Origin: JBGPEQ01 sp050180895
Lineage (GTDB): Bacteria > Pseudomonadota > Alphaproteobacteria > Dongiales > Dongiaceae
Direction of reading: 5' to 3'
Assembly (NCBI GenBank): GCA_050180895.1
Contig: JBFXDS010000008.1
Span: 1-64,000 of the forward strand
DNA length: 64,000 nt
Shown: in pieces, positions 63,189 to 64,000 of the stretch
Layout of the letters: each line of letters starts with the position of its first letter
Numbering within the stretch: position 1 is the first letter of the stretch
Notes under the pieces: model-generated
Told to the model about the DNA's origin: nothing
Seen by the model: the letters and a program-made list of their open reading frames with translations, nothing else
Database searches by the model: none
Made by a program: the position numbers and the translations under genes

Positions 63189-64000
63189 GCCAGCGCCGCG
63201 AAATGCTGGACGACCCGGTCGGCAAGGCGCTCGGCGACCTCGACTTTCGAAAGCCTGGGCCAGTGCTCGACGCCGTCTGCGGAGATCATGTGGACTGTGT
63301 TCTCTCCGCCGCCGAACGTGCCGCTCTGCGGCGACACGTCATTGGCGACGATCCAGTCACAGCCCTTGGCGGCCCTCTTGGCGGTCGCGTTCTCGACGAT
63401 CCGGTTCGTCTCGGCCGCAAAGCCGACAACAAGTTGCGGCCGTGCGTTACCGGCCGAGGCTAGCGCAGCCAGGATATCGGGATTGGGTGCCAATTCGATG
63501 GACGGCGGTTTGCCCTTGTCCTTCTTGAGTTTCTGCGGTGCCGGATTGGCGGTTCTCCAATCCGCGACGGCAGCGGCACAGATGGCGACATCGACCGGCA
63601 AGGCGGCATGGCATGTCTCGAACATCTGCTGCGCCGTCTCGACATGGTGAACGGTCACGCCCGGCGGGTCCGGCTCGGCCGTCGGCCCCGAGACCAGGAC
63701 CGTTTGAGCGCCTCGCCGCGCCAGGGCCGCGGCAATGGCATGTCCCTGGCGCCCGGACGAGCGGTTGCCGATGAAGCGCACGGGATCGATCGGTTCGTGC
63801 GTTGGGCCGCTGGTCACCAGAGCGCGCCGCCCGCGCAGCGGCCCGCCCCCCAGTTGGACCTCGATCGCTGCCAGGATATCCGCCGGTTCGGCCATTCGGC
63901 CGAGGCCGAACTCGCCGCAGGCCATGGGACCTTCGGTCGGGCCAACGCTGTGCACGCCGCGGCTCGCCAGCAACGCCAGGTTGGCCTGGGTTGCCGCGTG
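63185..64000 (-). CDS. coaBC: Phosphopantothenoylcysteine synthetase/decarboxylase, 3' part (cut by window)
   Basis: CoaBC couples cysteine to phosphopantothenate and decarboxylates the product in CoA synthesis. The visible part starts near the end of the CoaC flavodoxin domain (TQANLALLASRGV, the PMACGEFGLGRM substrate clamp). It contains the whole CoaB domain (LVTSGPTHEPIDPVRFIGNR, SSGRQGHAIAAALARRG, NDVSPQSGTFGGGENTVHMI). The N-terminus lies beyond position 64000. The coaBC-dut pairing is common in bacteria. Confidence 0.94.
   Translation of the reverse strand, partial: HAATQANLALLASRGVHSVGPTEGPMACGEFGLGRMAEPADILAAIEVQLGGGPLRGRRALVTSGPTHEPIDPVRFIGNRSSGRQGHAIAAALARRGAQTVLVSGPTAEPDPPGVTVHHVETAQQMFETCHAALPVDVAICAAAVADWRTANPAPQKLKKDKGKPPSIELAPNPDILAALASAGNARPQLVVGFAAETNRIVENATAKRAAKGCDWIVANDVSPQSGTFGGGENTVHMISADGVEHWPRLSKVEVAERLADRVVQHFAALA

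Noticed and set aside
62710..63225. An N-terminal extension of moeB through dut
   Set aside because: The sequence reads as an out-of-frame shadow of dut, whose five motifs are intact.

Overview
This 64 kb window is GC-rich, densely coding chromosomal DNA from an alphaproteobacterium. Class-level evidence is an Irr-type and an alphaproteobacterial Fur-type regulator, an ornithine-lipid pair (olsB-olsA) behind fur, the TIGR02186 'alpha-proteobacterial transmembrane' family, and the order miaB-phoH-ybeY-corC-lnt-xre-metK-trmB-rimP-nusA-ylxR-infB-rbfA-truB-rpsO-pnp. I cannot place it below class. I see no rRNA, tRNA, CRISPR, prophage, integrase or transposase gene.

Left part (1-21 kb): metabolic and accessory genes. 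It holds malic enzyme (maeB), mutS, an orphan HigA-like antitoxin, two PLP aminotransferases, a sulfotransferase, a complete mazEF module with phased operator-like repeats, pseudouridine catabolism (psuK, psuG), an acetyltransferase, glnD, a frameshifted SRPBCC gene, a YjbR protein, trmO and a cyclase-TPR protein. Two families of small palindromic repeats lie between these genes. Three copies of one family form REPIN-like doublets, one of them between psuK and psuG.

Middle part (21-33 kb): an internally duplicated, apparently frameshifted gene of unknown function, murJ, trpS and a DUF2333 gene. Then come a TauE/SafE permease, a TIGR02186 protein and a universal stress protein, facing two tandem class III adenylate cyclases with a 4-nt overlap. 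A NifU-type Fe-S scaffold, a RutE-like reductase and a VanX-like dipeptidase follow.

Right part (32.7-64 kb): housekeeping genes in long, tightly spaced operons. First are tsaB-rimI, fur-olsB-olsA, then tRNA modification, ribosome maturation and envelope genes. The rimP-nusA-infB-rbfA-truB-rpsO-pnp translation/RNA-decay block follows, with a promoter and poly-U hairpin in the rimP leader and a long imperfect stem in the pnp leader. After a glycerophosphodiesterase and a flavin oxidoreductase with a cysteine-rich C-terminus comes irr, then rubrerythrin, a CCG-type Fe-S protein and DUF3501. This set looks like an iron/peroxide-responsive redox unit and is the best candidate for an under-described system. 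The window ends with a 2-hydroxyacid dehydrogenase, a small lipoprotein, and moeB-dut-coaBC on the minus strand, with coaBC cut by the window edge.

Two genes (about 17.2 kb and 21.34 kb) appear frameshifted, so either pseudogenes or base-call errors are present. Synonymous third positions look more C-rich before about 28 kb than after it, a qualitative impression that I could not quantify.
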